A stretch of 5,558 nucleotides of DNA from Pseudomonadota bacterium (GTDB lineage: Bacteria > Desulfobacterota > Syntrophobacteria > Syntrophobacterales > Syntrophobacteraceae), in NCBI GenBank assembly GCA_023416335.1, contig JAEZHY010000280.1, forward strand, positions 1 through 5,558. The letters are read 5' to 3'. Both the position numbers and the translations under genes were made by a program. Under the pieces are notes generated by a model, which was not told the origin of the DNA, did no database searches, and was given only the letters and a program-made list of their open reading frames with translations. Shown here piece by piece: positions 1-5,558 of this stretch. The stretch's first letter is position 1, and each line of letters starts with the position of its first letter.

Positions 1-2
1 TC

Positions 3-107
3 AGCCTGATCAAGCACGACCCATTGCGGAAAATAGGCGTCAAAGCCAGCAGAAAAGCGGCAGGTTGGGACAACAACTACCTTCTGCATCTGCTCAGTCT
101 CGTATAG
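3..107 (+). CDS. C-terminal end of an ISAs1-family transposase (partial, start outside window)
   Basis: This frame is open from the left edge and ends at TAG (105-107), giving 34 residues. The end reads KASRKAAGWDNNYLLHLL, with HDPLRKIGV just before it. A basic stretch followed by AGWD-x2-YLL is, from memory, how transposases of the ISAs1 (H-repeat, YbfD/YdcC-like) family finish, after their DDE catalytic core; the core would lie to the left and cannot be seen. Support comes from the DNA just downstream: 4-20 bp after the stop lies a sequence ending in GCCCTG, which as its complement starts CAGGGC, like the CAGGG tips of this family. The alternative frame 2 is open longer (2-463) but runs antisense into tgt and has no recognisable sequence. 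Whether the element is intact cannot be judged. The family call rests on a short tail, so confidence is moderate. Confidence 0.55.
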   Translation, partial: SLIKHDPLRKIGVKASRKAAGWDNNYLLHLLSLV

Positions 108-110
108 AAT

Positions 111-127
111 TTCATGCGATTGCCCTG
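111..127. repeat. Probable right terminal inverted repeat of the ISAs1-like element
   Basis: The 17 bp TTCATGCGATTGCCCTG follow the transposase stop by 3 bp. Read on the other strand they begin CAGGGCAATCGCATG, matching the CAGGG tip known for ISAs1-family elements. The element boundary would then be at 127, and the 8-10 bp target duplication would start at 128 (CCTCGGAT..). The left end is outside the window, so neither the repeat pairing nor the duplication can be checked. Confidence 0.4.
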
Positions 128-161
128 CCTCGGATGGGCGGCTTTTGCCATACTTCGATTT

Positions 162-1344
<1,183 letters not shown>

Positions 1345-1381
1345 GACAAAGAAGGCGCATCGCAAAGATTGCAGAGGGCGG

Positions 1382-1399
1382 CCCGGAATTGTTTCCGGG
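1382..1399. repeat. Stable hairpin, 7-bp stem with tetraloop
   Basis: CCCGGAA and TTCCGGG pair perfectly around a 4-nt loop (TTGT). There is no following T tract on either strand, so it is not an intrinsic terminator. In a transcript running from queA into tgt it would be a leader hairpin about 87 nt before the tgt start. The CCGGAA core resembles the hairpins in the 1555-1658 repeat, so it could be a decayed relative. Confidence 0.4.
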
Positions 1400-1554
1400 T
1401 GCGGAGCACAAGAGGCTTGCGATACAGGCGCCCGAAAATCGGCACGGCACTGAAACCATCCGGCCTACCGGGGCGGGTTTCCCAAGGAGGAGGGGCTGTG
1501 CCCAAATGGAGACAAACCCTCTTGCCGTGCATTTTGCGACCAAGTTCCCCAATC

Positions 1555-1658
1555 CGTCATCCCGGCAGCGCTTTTGAGCCGGGAACCAGGGTTTCTAAGG
1601 TATTGAATTCACGATAATCCGCCCTAAAGCCTGGGTTCCGGTTTCCACCGGAATGACG
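1555..1658. repeat. 104-bp imperfect palindromic dispersed repeat (two hairpin halves)
   Basis: The left end reads CGTCATCCCGG and the right end, on the opposite strand, CGTCATTCCGG. Both arms continue into related sequence (CCGGGAACCAGG against CCGGAACCCAGG), and the centre lies close to a GAATTC (1605-1610). Each half also folds by itself: CCCGGC with GCCGGG (1561-1582) on the left, and TTCCGG with CCGGAA (about 1636-1653) on the right. CGTCATTCCGG-type repeats ending in CCAGG are common dispersed intergenic elements in several bacterial genomes, Deltaproteobacteria included. It is probably a REP/MITE-like element, not a gene. The copy number cannot be seen from one window. Confidence 0.65.
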
Positions 1659-1686
1659 TGAATCGTGGCCCACAAGCCATTCGAGG

Positions 1687-1821
1687 CTATCGCTGCAATT
1701 TGAGCAACAGACCGCGGACCTTGGGAATCAGCGGATGAGGTCCCTTAGCCGGAGGCAAGAGGGCCGACAGTATCGATCGGAGGGAATTCAGCTCTGTCCT
1801 CCGGACCCACCTTTTCGACAT
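1687..1821 (-). CDS. Possible small basic protein of 44 residues, function unknown
   Basis: On the minus strand an ATG at 1819-1821 opens 44 codons ending in TAG. The product begins MSKRWVRRTELNSLRS and continues with ILSALLPPAKGPHPLIPKV. It has ten Lys/Arg and a single acidic residue, no signal peptide and no membrane segment, and may form a helix, then a proline-rich turn, then a second helix. An AAAAGG lies only 3 nt before the ATG, a short spacing for a ribosome binding site. It follows queA by 68 bp on the same strand and could be translated from the queA transcript. The frame stays open upstream into queA, so openness alone is weak evidence; the protein-like composition is the main argument. 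I do not recognise a family. Confidence 0.3.
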   Translation of the reverse strand: MSKRWVRRTELNSLRSILSALLPPAKGPHPLIPKVRGLLLKLQR

Positions 1822-1889
1822 GTGCCTTTTCGAAATTGCGCACTTTAGCAGGACACAGCCGATTTCTGAATGAATTTTTCGATCCGGCG

Positions 1890-2966
1890 CTAGAGAATCA
1901 GCATCGCGTCCCCGTAGCTGAAAAAACGGTAGCGCTCGTTTATGGCCTCGCGGTAAGCGGAGAGGATTGTCGAGCGGCCGGCAAAGGCGGAGACGAGCAG
2001 GATCAGGCTCGATTTGGGCAGATGGAAGTTGGTGATAATGCGATCGACCACGCCGAACCTGTATCCGGGATAGATGAAGTGATTGCACATTCCGGAAAAA
2101 GGCCTGAGTTCCCCGAACCTGGAATAAATCCATTCGAGCGTCCTCACAACCGTCGTACCGACCGCGACAACGTGCCGGTTGTCCCGCCTGGCCCGGTTTA
2201 TCGCTTCGGCCGCACTTTCATCCATTTCCACGAATTCGGAGTGAATCCGATGCTCACGGATATCCTCGCATCTTACCGGGGCGAAGGTGCCGTATCCGAC
2301 GTGCAGTGTGATCGCGGCGGTTTCGATTCCGTCGTCTTTCAGGTTCTGCAGCAGTCCCTTCGTAAAATGCAATCCGGCGGTTGGGGCGGCGACGGCCCCC
2401 GGGGTCCGGGCATATTCGGTTTGATAGCATGCCTGATCGTCCACGGGGGCAGGTGCGCCTGCGCGTGCTATATAGGGCGGGAGCGGGACCTCGCCGATTC
2501 GGGCAAGGATTTCGAGCAGGCCGCAGTCGCCGGGAAAACACACCAGCGCTTTGCCGTCTTCGAGTGGTGCAACTATCCTGGCCCGAACGCCCTCATTGAG
2601 TTCGATCGTCTGGCCCGCCCTGACGCCTTTGGATGACTTCACCAGGCAGCAGTAGCCTTCGGATGCACCCTTGTCACGAGATTTGTAGGGATCGAGGACA
2701 AGGAGTTCGACCTTGCCGCCGCTTGATTTATGGCCGAGAAGGCGTGCTTGTACGACGCGCGTGTCGTTTACGACCAGCAGGTCGCCGCGATCCAGATACG
2801 AACGGAGATCCTCGAAACAAGAATGCCGAAGTTCGTTTCGGGTCCGATCGAGAACGAGAAGGCGGCATTTTTCGCGCTTGCCGGTCGGGAATTGAGCGAT
2901 CAATTCCTGGGGCAGGTCGTAATCGTAGTCTTCGAGCCTGAAGGAACAATCATTTCTACCCCCCAT
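1890..2966 (-). CDS. queA: S-adenosylmethionine:tRNA ribosyltransferase-isomerase
   Basis: QueA transfers and rearranges the ribosyl part of SAM onto preQ1 in tRNA, forming epoxyqueuosine; it follows Tgt in the queuosine pathway and acts in the cytoplasm. With the ATG at 2964-2966 the protein has 358 residues, close to the 356 of the E. coli enzyme. Family motifs in order: DYDLPQELIAQFP (15-27), VVNDTRVVQARLLG (65-78), PLPPYIAR (161-168), AAPTAGLHFT (193-202), HVGYGTFAPV (222-231), EHRIHSE (238-244), VGTTVVRTLE (269-278), TNFHLPKSSLILLVSAFAG (312-330) and SYGDAMLI (350-357). A TTG seven codons upstream is also in frame, but the ATG is preferred: it sits inside the end of the DUF2065 gene with an 11-bp overlap, which suggests translational coupling, and gives the usual length. 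No strong Shine-Dalgarno is visible. All key motifs look intact. Confidence 0.96.
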   Translation of the reverse strand: MGGRNDCSFRLEDYDYDLPQELIAQFPTGKREKCRLLVLDRTRNELRHSCFEDLRSYLDRGDLLVVNDTRVVQARLLGHKSSGGKVELLVLDPYKSRDKGASEGYCCLVKSSKGVRAGQTIELNEGVRARIVAPLEDGKALVCFPGDCGLLEILARIGEVPLPPYIARAGAPAPVDDQACYQTEYARTPGAVAAPTAGLHFTKGLLQNLKDDGIETAAITLHVGYGTFAPVRCEDIREHRIHSEFVEMDESAAEAINRARRDNRHVVAVGTTVVRTLEWIYSRFGELRPFSGMCNHFIYPGYRFGVVDRIITNFHLPKSSLILLVSAFAGRSTILSAYREAINERYRFFSYGDAMLIL

Positions 2967-3159
2967 GCCTGCGACCCCAATAAACAAGCAGAAGTCCCAC
3001 TACCATGAGCCCCCCTCCGATGAGCCTGAGCGAAGTCTCTGGAACGCTTATAAGCCATTGGAGCCATCTCTTGACGGCCTCCGGGGTGGCCAGGTAGGGG
3101 AGTCCTTCGACAAAGCAGATCAAACCGACGACCGTGAATATATATCCTTCCAGCATCAT
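2956..3159 (-). CDS. DUF2065 (YjeT-like) small inner-membrane protein
   Basis: The 67-residue product has two hydrophobic segments, about residues 5-21 and 45-61, joined by a polar loop with EGLPYLATPEAVKRW (18-32). This layout, with LRLIGGGLMVVGLLLVY before a short basic tail, is typical of the DUF2065/YjeT family of about 60 residues, whose function is not established. Two ATGs stand in tandem (3157-3159 and 3154-3156); AAAGG upstream is 3 nt from the first and 6 nt from the second, so either may be used. Its stop codon overlaps the start region of queA by 11 bp, so the two are almost certainly co-transcribed. No functional link to queuosine is known to me; the pairing may be positional only. 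Confidence 0.85.
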   Translation of the reverse strand: MMLEGYIFTVVGLICFVEGLPYLATPEAVKRWLQWLISVPETSLRLIGGGLMVVGLLLVYWGRRHGG

Positions 3160-3250
3160 TTACCTTTGTGAGGTTTTCCTTTTAATTGAAGGCCGAATCG
3201 CCTAACATGACCTCAAGTTGGCCCACAAACGGGGATCGTTTGACCCGGCA

Positions 3251-3279
3251 AGTATAACGCATTGAACTTGCAAGGTAAG
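3251..3279 (-). promoter_or_regulatory. Candidate promoter for the DUF2065-queA operon
   Basis: On the minus strand TATACT (3251-3256) is a good -10 box. The hexamer 17 bp upstream, CTTACC (3274-3279), is a poor -35 match (3 of 6). Transcription would begin near 3244, leaving a leader of about 85 nt before the DUF2065 ATG. No preQ1 riboswitch signature was found in that leader. Confidence 0.35.
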
Positions 3280-3301
3280 TAAGAATTACTCCTGTCTGAA
3301 A

Positions 3302-3317
3302 ATTTCCGGACGGAAAT
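3302..3317. promoter_or_regulatory. 16-bp inverted repeat between divergent genes
   Basis: ATTTCCG-GA-CGGAAAT is a perfect 7-2-7 inverted repeat in the spacer between the divergent DUF2065 and adenosyltransferase genes, 115 bp before the latter. Its size suits a dimeric regulator site, but no regulator consensus is recognised. Confidence 0.3.
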
Positions 3318-3374
3318 GTCGTTCGATCTGCGCCCGGATTCCAAAGGTGCTGCGGCCCGGTTACAATTGCAGGG

Positions 3375-3390
3375 CTGAACGAAGGTTCAG
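3375..3390 (+). promoter_or_regulatory. Small hairpin in the probable leader of the adenosyltransferase gene
   Basis: CTGAAC and GTTCAG pair perfectly around GAAG, ending 42 bp before the start codon. It is too small for a cobalamin riboswitch, and I see no B12-box (GCCACTG-like) sequence near it. It may simply be a structured leader or an operator half-site pair. Confidence 0.25.
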
Positions 3391-3421
3391 AATTAATGCC
3401 GCAGGCAATCCCGAGAAGATG

Positions 3422-3427
3422 AAGGAG
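3422..3427 (+). promoter_or_regulatory. Ribosome binding site of the adenosyltransferase gene
   Basis: AAGGAG lies 5 nt before the ATG at 3433. It is the best Shine-Dalgarno match before any gene in this window and fixes the start codon. Confidence 0.8.
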
Positions 3428-3432
3428 ACCCG

Positions 3433-3948
3433 ATGAGCGTTTTTACTTTTTCGAAAAAAGGAGACCAGGGCACAACCAGCCTTCTGAACGGAGAGCGCGT
3501 GTCCAAAGCCAGCCTGCGTCCCGAGGTATATGGAACTCTCGATGAAGCCAGTTCGAACCTTGGCCTGGCAAAAGTACTTACGCAAAATGAGAAAATCCGG
3601 GAAATGATCCAGACAATCCAGGAGGACCTGCTGCTTCTCGGTGCCCAACTTTCCGATACCGGGTCCGATCCGAAATATGCCATAACTCCTGAGCAGACCG
3701 CCCGCCTCGAAAAGTGGATAACCGAACTCCAGGATGAAGTACCGATACCGCGTGAGTTCATCTTCCCGGGAGGAAGCCCGGCAAGTGCCGTCATCGATAT
3801 CGCACGGACGATCATTCGGCGCGCGGAGCGCAGGGCAGCCGCGCTGAGGGAAACCGGAGAGGTAGACTTTCCCGAAGTGCATGCCTACTTGAACCGGCTG
3901 GCCGATTTTCTTTTCACGTTGGCCCGGTACGCGGAGAAGCGTGGTTGA
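3433..3948 (+). CDS. pduO: PduO-type ATP:cob(I)alamin adenosyltransferase
   Basis: This enzyme transfers the adenosyl group of ATP to cob(I)alamin, making coenzyme B12 (adenosylcobalamin), the cofactor of methylmalonyl-CoA mutase, diol dehydratase and similar enzymes. The 171-residue product has the PduO/MMAB family motifs in order: KKGDQGTTSLLNGERVSK (8-25), the P-loop-like ATP site; YGTLDEASSNLGLAK (33-47) with conserved Asp37; EDLLLLGAQL (64-73); FIFPGGSPASA (109-119); ARTIIRRAERR (124-134), whose Arg125, Arg129 and Glu132 match the spacing of the ATP-binding residues of the family; and YLNRLADFLFTLAR (152-165). It probably works as a cytoplasmic trimer. The gene stands alone here, with no cob or pdu genes beside it, so it may serve cofactor salvage or regeneration. 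In a syntrophic or sulfate-reducing host, propionate metabolism would be a natural client (inference). Confidence 0.95.
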   Translation: MSVFTFSKKGDQGTTSLLNGERVSKASLRPEVYGTLDEASSNLGLAKVLTQNEKIREMIQTIQEDLLLLGAQLSDTGSDPKYAITPEQTARLEKWITELQDEVPIPREFIFPGGSPASAVIDIARTIIRRAERRAAALRETGEVDFPEVHAYLNRLADFLFTLARYAEKRG

Positions 3949-3967
3949 AAACCTCGTAAGGTGTTTT
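3946..3967 (+). terminator. Weak terminator-like hairpin at the end of the adenosyltransferase gene
   Basis: Just after the stop codon AAAACCT (3948-3954) can pair with AGGT-G-TTTT around the loop CGTA, with one bulged G, and the descending arm ends in a short T run. The stem is AT-rich and overlaps the TGA, so it is a weak candidate. The 10-mer ACCTCGTAAG inside it recurs at 4221-4230. Confidence 0.25.
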
Positions 3968-4019
3968 CCCGAGGGTGGACGGACCTTCCCGATATCCCAT
4001 AATTCCCGATCACGATGTA

Positions 4020-4059
4020 GATTGCTGCGCGTATGCAGGACGCCTTTCGGCAATCTTTT
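4020..4059 (+). terminator. Candidate terminator hairpin downstream of the adenosyltransferase gene
   Basis: GATTGC (4020-4025) pairs with GCAATC (4050-4055), with an inner GCGT/ACGC stem (4029-4032 with 4040-4043), and TTTT follows at once (4056-4059). The internal loops make it less stable than a classical terminator. Confidence 0.3.
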
Positions 4060-4109
4060 GCCCACCTTCTTCCATATCGCTGCTGTAGCTTTTCGATTGC
4101 ATCGGGTAG

Positions 4110-4139
4110 TTGTCTCAGTAACTAAATATGCAATTTAAT
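4110..4139 (+). promoter_or_regulatory. Candidate promoter for a possible small RNA
   Basis: TTGTCT (4110-4115) and TTTAAT (4134-4139) match the sigma-70 boxes at 4 and 5 of 6 positions with an 18-bp spacer. A second -10-like hexamer, TAAAAT, follows at 4143-4148. The region is AT-rich against the surrounding DNA, which helps promoters but also raises the chance of false matches. Confidence 0.3.
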
Positions 4140-4145
4140 TCTTAA

Positions 4146-4306
4146 AATAGTGGAATTTGGTAGTCCAAATACCCAGTTCCGCTGATTCCGATTTTTGAGT
4201 GAGTCTGGTAGACAGAAGGCACCTCGTAAGACCCCTTCTTCTACTCCTCAGGTTTTTCCCCTTGCCCCTGCTTTGCTTGTCCGGTCGAGCAGGGGCCCTC
4301 CTTTTT
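4146..4306 (+). ncRNA. Possible structured small RNA, about 160 nt
   Basis: From a possible start near 4146 to the strong terminator at 4306 there is no ORF but a series of perfect local hairpins: ATTTGG/CCAAAT (4155-4170, loop TAGT), GTCT/AGAC (4203-4213), directly followed by AGAAGG/CCTTCT (4214-4239), then a pyrimidine-rich single-stranded tract (4240-4263) and the terminator stem. A free-standing promoter-structure-terminator unit is typical of a bacterial sRNA. It could also be only the 3' untranslated region of the adenosyltransferase transcript. It does not match 6S, 4.5S, tmRNA or RNase P RNA as I know them. Confidence 0.3.
4264..4306 (+). terminator. Strong intrinsic terminator, plus strand
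   Basis: GCCCCTGC (4264-4271) pairs perfectly with GCAGGGGC (4289-4296) across a 17-nt loop, followed by CCTCC and five T's (4302-4306). On the minus strand no T tract follows, so it acts in the plus direction only. It separates transcription from the left from the response regulator gene. Confidence 0.7.
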
Positions 4307-4361
4307 AAGCCGCGCGCCGTGTTGGTTTTCGAATCCTTTCCTCAGTAATTGGCCGCTTCCA

Positions 4362-4389
4362 TTGACCGTGAGATATTGTCAAGTATAAT
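4362..4389 (+). promoter_or_regulatory. Near-consensus sigma-70 promoter of the response regulator gene
   Basis: TTGACC (4362-4367, 5 of 6) and TATAAT (4384-4389, 6 of 6) are separated by 16 bp. Transcription would begin near 4396, leaving a leader of about 49 nt before the ATG at 4445. It is the clearest promoter in the window and implies that the regulator is expressed independently, probably constitutively. Confidence 0.65.
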
Positions 4390-4444
4390 TGCCATACCTT
4401 TGGGGAATATGCTTTGGTTTTTCACCTTCTAAGCGGCGGGCGAA

Positions 4445-5558
4445 ATGATCGGTGCGGGGGAACGTGCGCGCATTCTTATTGTGGATGACGAGCAGGGGGC
4501 CAGGGAGGCGCTGGAGCTTATCCTGGAAGACGACTACGAGTTGGAGTGTGTGGATAGCGGCTCCGCCTGTATTGCCAGGATACGGGAAAAATCTTTCGAC
4601 TTGGTTCTCCTGGACGTCAACATGCCTGAAATAGATGGAATCGAAACTCTCAAATTAATCAAAGAATACGATGACAGTATCGACGCGGTCATGATCTCCG
4701 CCGCGGACAGCGCACGCAAGGCCACCAGCGCCATGAAGTGCGGCGCCTACGATTACATTACGAAACCCTACGAGGCGGAAGACATACTGACGACCGTACA
4801 AAGAGTACTGAAGAAGCGGTCTCTTGAAAAAGAGGTGCTGTTTCTGCGCTCGGAAAGGGCCAACCAACTCGGAACCACGCAGATAGTCGGCAATTCCGGC
4901 CCCATGAAGATGGTTTTCGAAATGATCGACAAAGTCGCTCAAACCCAGGCCAGCATCCTGATAACGGGAGAGAGCGGGACGGGAAAGGAATTGGTTGCAC
5001 GCGCCATCCATGAGAAGAGTCAGCGTTCCCAGAAGCCTTTTGTTGCCCTCAATTGCGCCGCCATCCCGTCGGAGTTGATGGAAAGCGAGTTGTTCGGGCA
5101 CGAACGGGGCGCATTCACGGGCGCCGTTACCCGTACGGCGGGCAAATTCGAATTTGCAGACGGAGGTACCATCTTCCTGGACGAAATTTCGAGCATGAAA
5201 TTGGAATTGCAGGCCAAACTGCTGCGTGTGCTCCAGGAACTCGAATTCACCCGGGTTGGAAGCAATACGATCATAAAGGTTGATGTCCGGATGATTGCGG
5301 CCACAAATTCGAGACTCGAAGATATGGTTAAGGAAGGCCGCTTCCGGGGAGATCTCTACTTTCGCCTGAACGTTATTCCAATAGAGCTGCCGCCACTGCG
5401 GGAGAGGAAAGGCGATGTCCCGCTTCTGGCAAATCACTTCCTTTCCAGGTTCAATCAGAGGTTCAACAAAAAAATAAAGGGTATCACCCCCGCCGCCATG
5501 ACTATACTCGACAGTTATCCATGGCCGGGAAACATCCGGGAACTCGAAAACCTCATGG
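4445..5558 (+). CDS. NtrC-family sigma-54-dependent response regulator (partial, 3' end outside window)
   Basis: A two-component regulator: phosphorylation of the receiver lets the AAA+ domain form a ring that hydrolyses ATP to open sigma-54 RNA polymerase promoters. The 371 visible residues show a receiver (about 8-122) with acidic pocket Asp14-Asp15, phospho-acceptor Asp57 (LVLLDVNMP), Ser85 and Lys107 (ITKPYE). A helical linker (about 123-145) leads to the AAA+ domain from 147: Walker A GESGTGKE (175-182), the sigma-54 contact loop GAFTGA (222-227), Walker B GGTIFLDE (240-247), sensor I ATN (286-288), arginine-finger segment FRGDLYFRLNV (300-310) and sensor II WPGNIRELEN (360-369). The C-terminal Fis-type helix-turn-helix must lie beyond the edge. 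The ATG at 4445 is the only plausible start, since an in-frame TAA lies at 4430-4432; the Shine-Dalgarno is poor. No sensor kinase is seen beside it, so its signal and targets are unknown. Confidence 0.95.
   Translation, partial: MIGAGERARILIVDDEQGAREALELILEDDYELECVDSGSACIARIREKSFDLVLLDVNMPEIDGIETLKLIKEYDDSIDAVMISAADSARKATSAMKCGAYDYITKPYEAEDILTTVQRVLKKRSLEKEVLFLRSERANQLGTTQIVGNSGPMKMVFEMIDKVAQTQASILITGESGTGKELVARAIHEKSQRSQKPFVALNCAAIPSELMESELFGHERGAFTGAVTRTAGKFEFADGGTIFLDEISSMKLELQAKLLRVLQELEFTRVGSNTIIKVDVRMIAATNSRLEDMVKEGRFRGDLYFRLNVIPIELPPLRERKGDVPLLANHFLSRFNQRFNKKIKGITPAAMTILDSYPWPGNIRELENLM

Larger units (their letters stand above)
3949..4444. other. 496-bp non-coding spacer before the response regulator gene
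   Basis: No credible coding region is seen; a plus-strand frame at 3941-4138 has no recognisable content. The spacer holds two weak hairpins behind the adenosyltransferase gene, an AT-rich patch (about 4118-4150) with promoter-like boxes, several adjacent hairpins, a strong plus-strand terminator (4264-4306) and a near-consensus promoter (4362-4389). The terminator standing well away from both genes suggests that a separate small transcript may end there. Confidence 0.7.

Noticed and set aside
3160..3250. preQ1 riboswitch in the leader of the DUF2065-queA operon
   Set aside because: No preQ1-I-like stem with the A-rich tail, and no other preQ1 signature, was found in the leader.
3160..3432. 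Cobalamin riboswitch before the adenosyltransferase gene
   Set aside because: No B12-box-like sequence was seen, and the visible hairpins are too small and too few.
3361..4065. 234-codon minus-strand frame across the adenosyltransferase gene
   Set aside because: It runs antisense to a gene with full PduO-family motifs; its own sequence shows no recognisable domain.
4150..4260. tRNA-Leu-like D-arm strings (GGAATTTGGTAG and CTGGTAGACA)
   Set aside because: They resemble the tRNA-Leu D-arm, but there is no acceptor stem, no GTTC-type T loop and no anticodon arm in the right places.
4390..4420. Sigma-54 promoter upstream of the response regulator
   Set aside because: GG and GC doublets are present but not at the required -24/-12 spacing; a near-consensus sigma-70 promoter explains the region better.
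4655..5437. 260-codon minus-strand frame over the response regulator
   Set aside because: It is antisense to conserved receiver and AAA+ motifs, which explain the open frame by codon bias.

Overview
The window reads as ordinary chromosomal housekeeping DNA from a mesophilic, moderately GC-rich Gram-negative bacterium. The gene set fits a Deltaproteobacterium (Desulfobacterota), possibly a Syntrophobacter-like or sulfate-reducing lineage: a queA-tgt pair, a small DUF2065 protein, a PduO-type cobalamin adenosyltransferase, an NtrC-type response regulator, and a dispersed palindromic repeat with CGTCATTCCGG-like ends. The taxon is inference; no rRNA or lineage-specific marker is present.

Left edge (1-127, + strand): the last 34 codons of what looks like an ISAs1-family transposase, then a probable right terminal inverted repeat of that insertion sequence. 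It stops about 35 bp from the tgt stop codon, and the two genes converge.

Minus-strand block (162-3159, read right to left): a DUF2065 two-helix membrane protein overlaps the start of queA by 11 bp. After queA comes an unusually long 594-bp gap, then tgt. QueA and Tgt both belong to the tRNA queuosine pathway: Tgt inserts the preQ1 base at position 34, and QueA then converts preQ1 to epoxyqueuosine using SAM. The gap holds a possible 44-codon basic small ORF, a 104-bp imperfect palindrome made of two hairpins (a dispersed-repeat type), a 7-bp-stem hairpin, and a perfect 15-bp palindrome just upstream of tgt.

Divergent spacer (3160-3432): a possible minus-strand promoter for the DUF2065-queA operon, a 16-bp inverted repeat, and a small hairpin in front of the adenosyltransferase gene.

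Plus-strand block (3433-5558): a complete PduO-type ATP:cob(I)alamin adenosyltransferase gene with a good ribosome binding site. A 496-bp non-coding spacer follows, with two weak terminator-like hairpins, a strong intrinsic terminator, a possible ~160-nt structured small RNA and a near-consensus sigma-70 promoter. Last is a long open gene for an NtrC-family response regulator (receiver plus sigma-54 AAA+ domain), cut by the window end before its DNA-binding domain.

I found no clear novel defence, biosynthetic or mobile system. The best leads are the possible small RNA at about 4146-4306, the small ORF in the queA-tgt gap, and the palindromic repeat.
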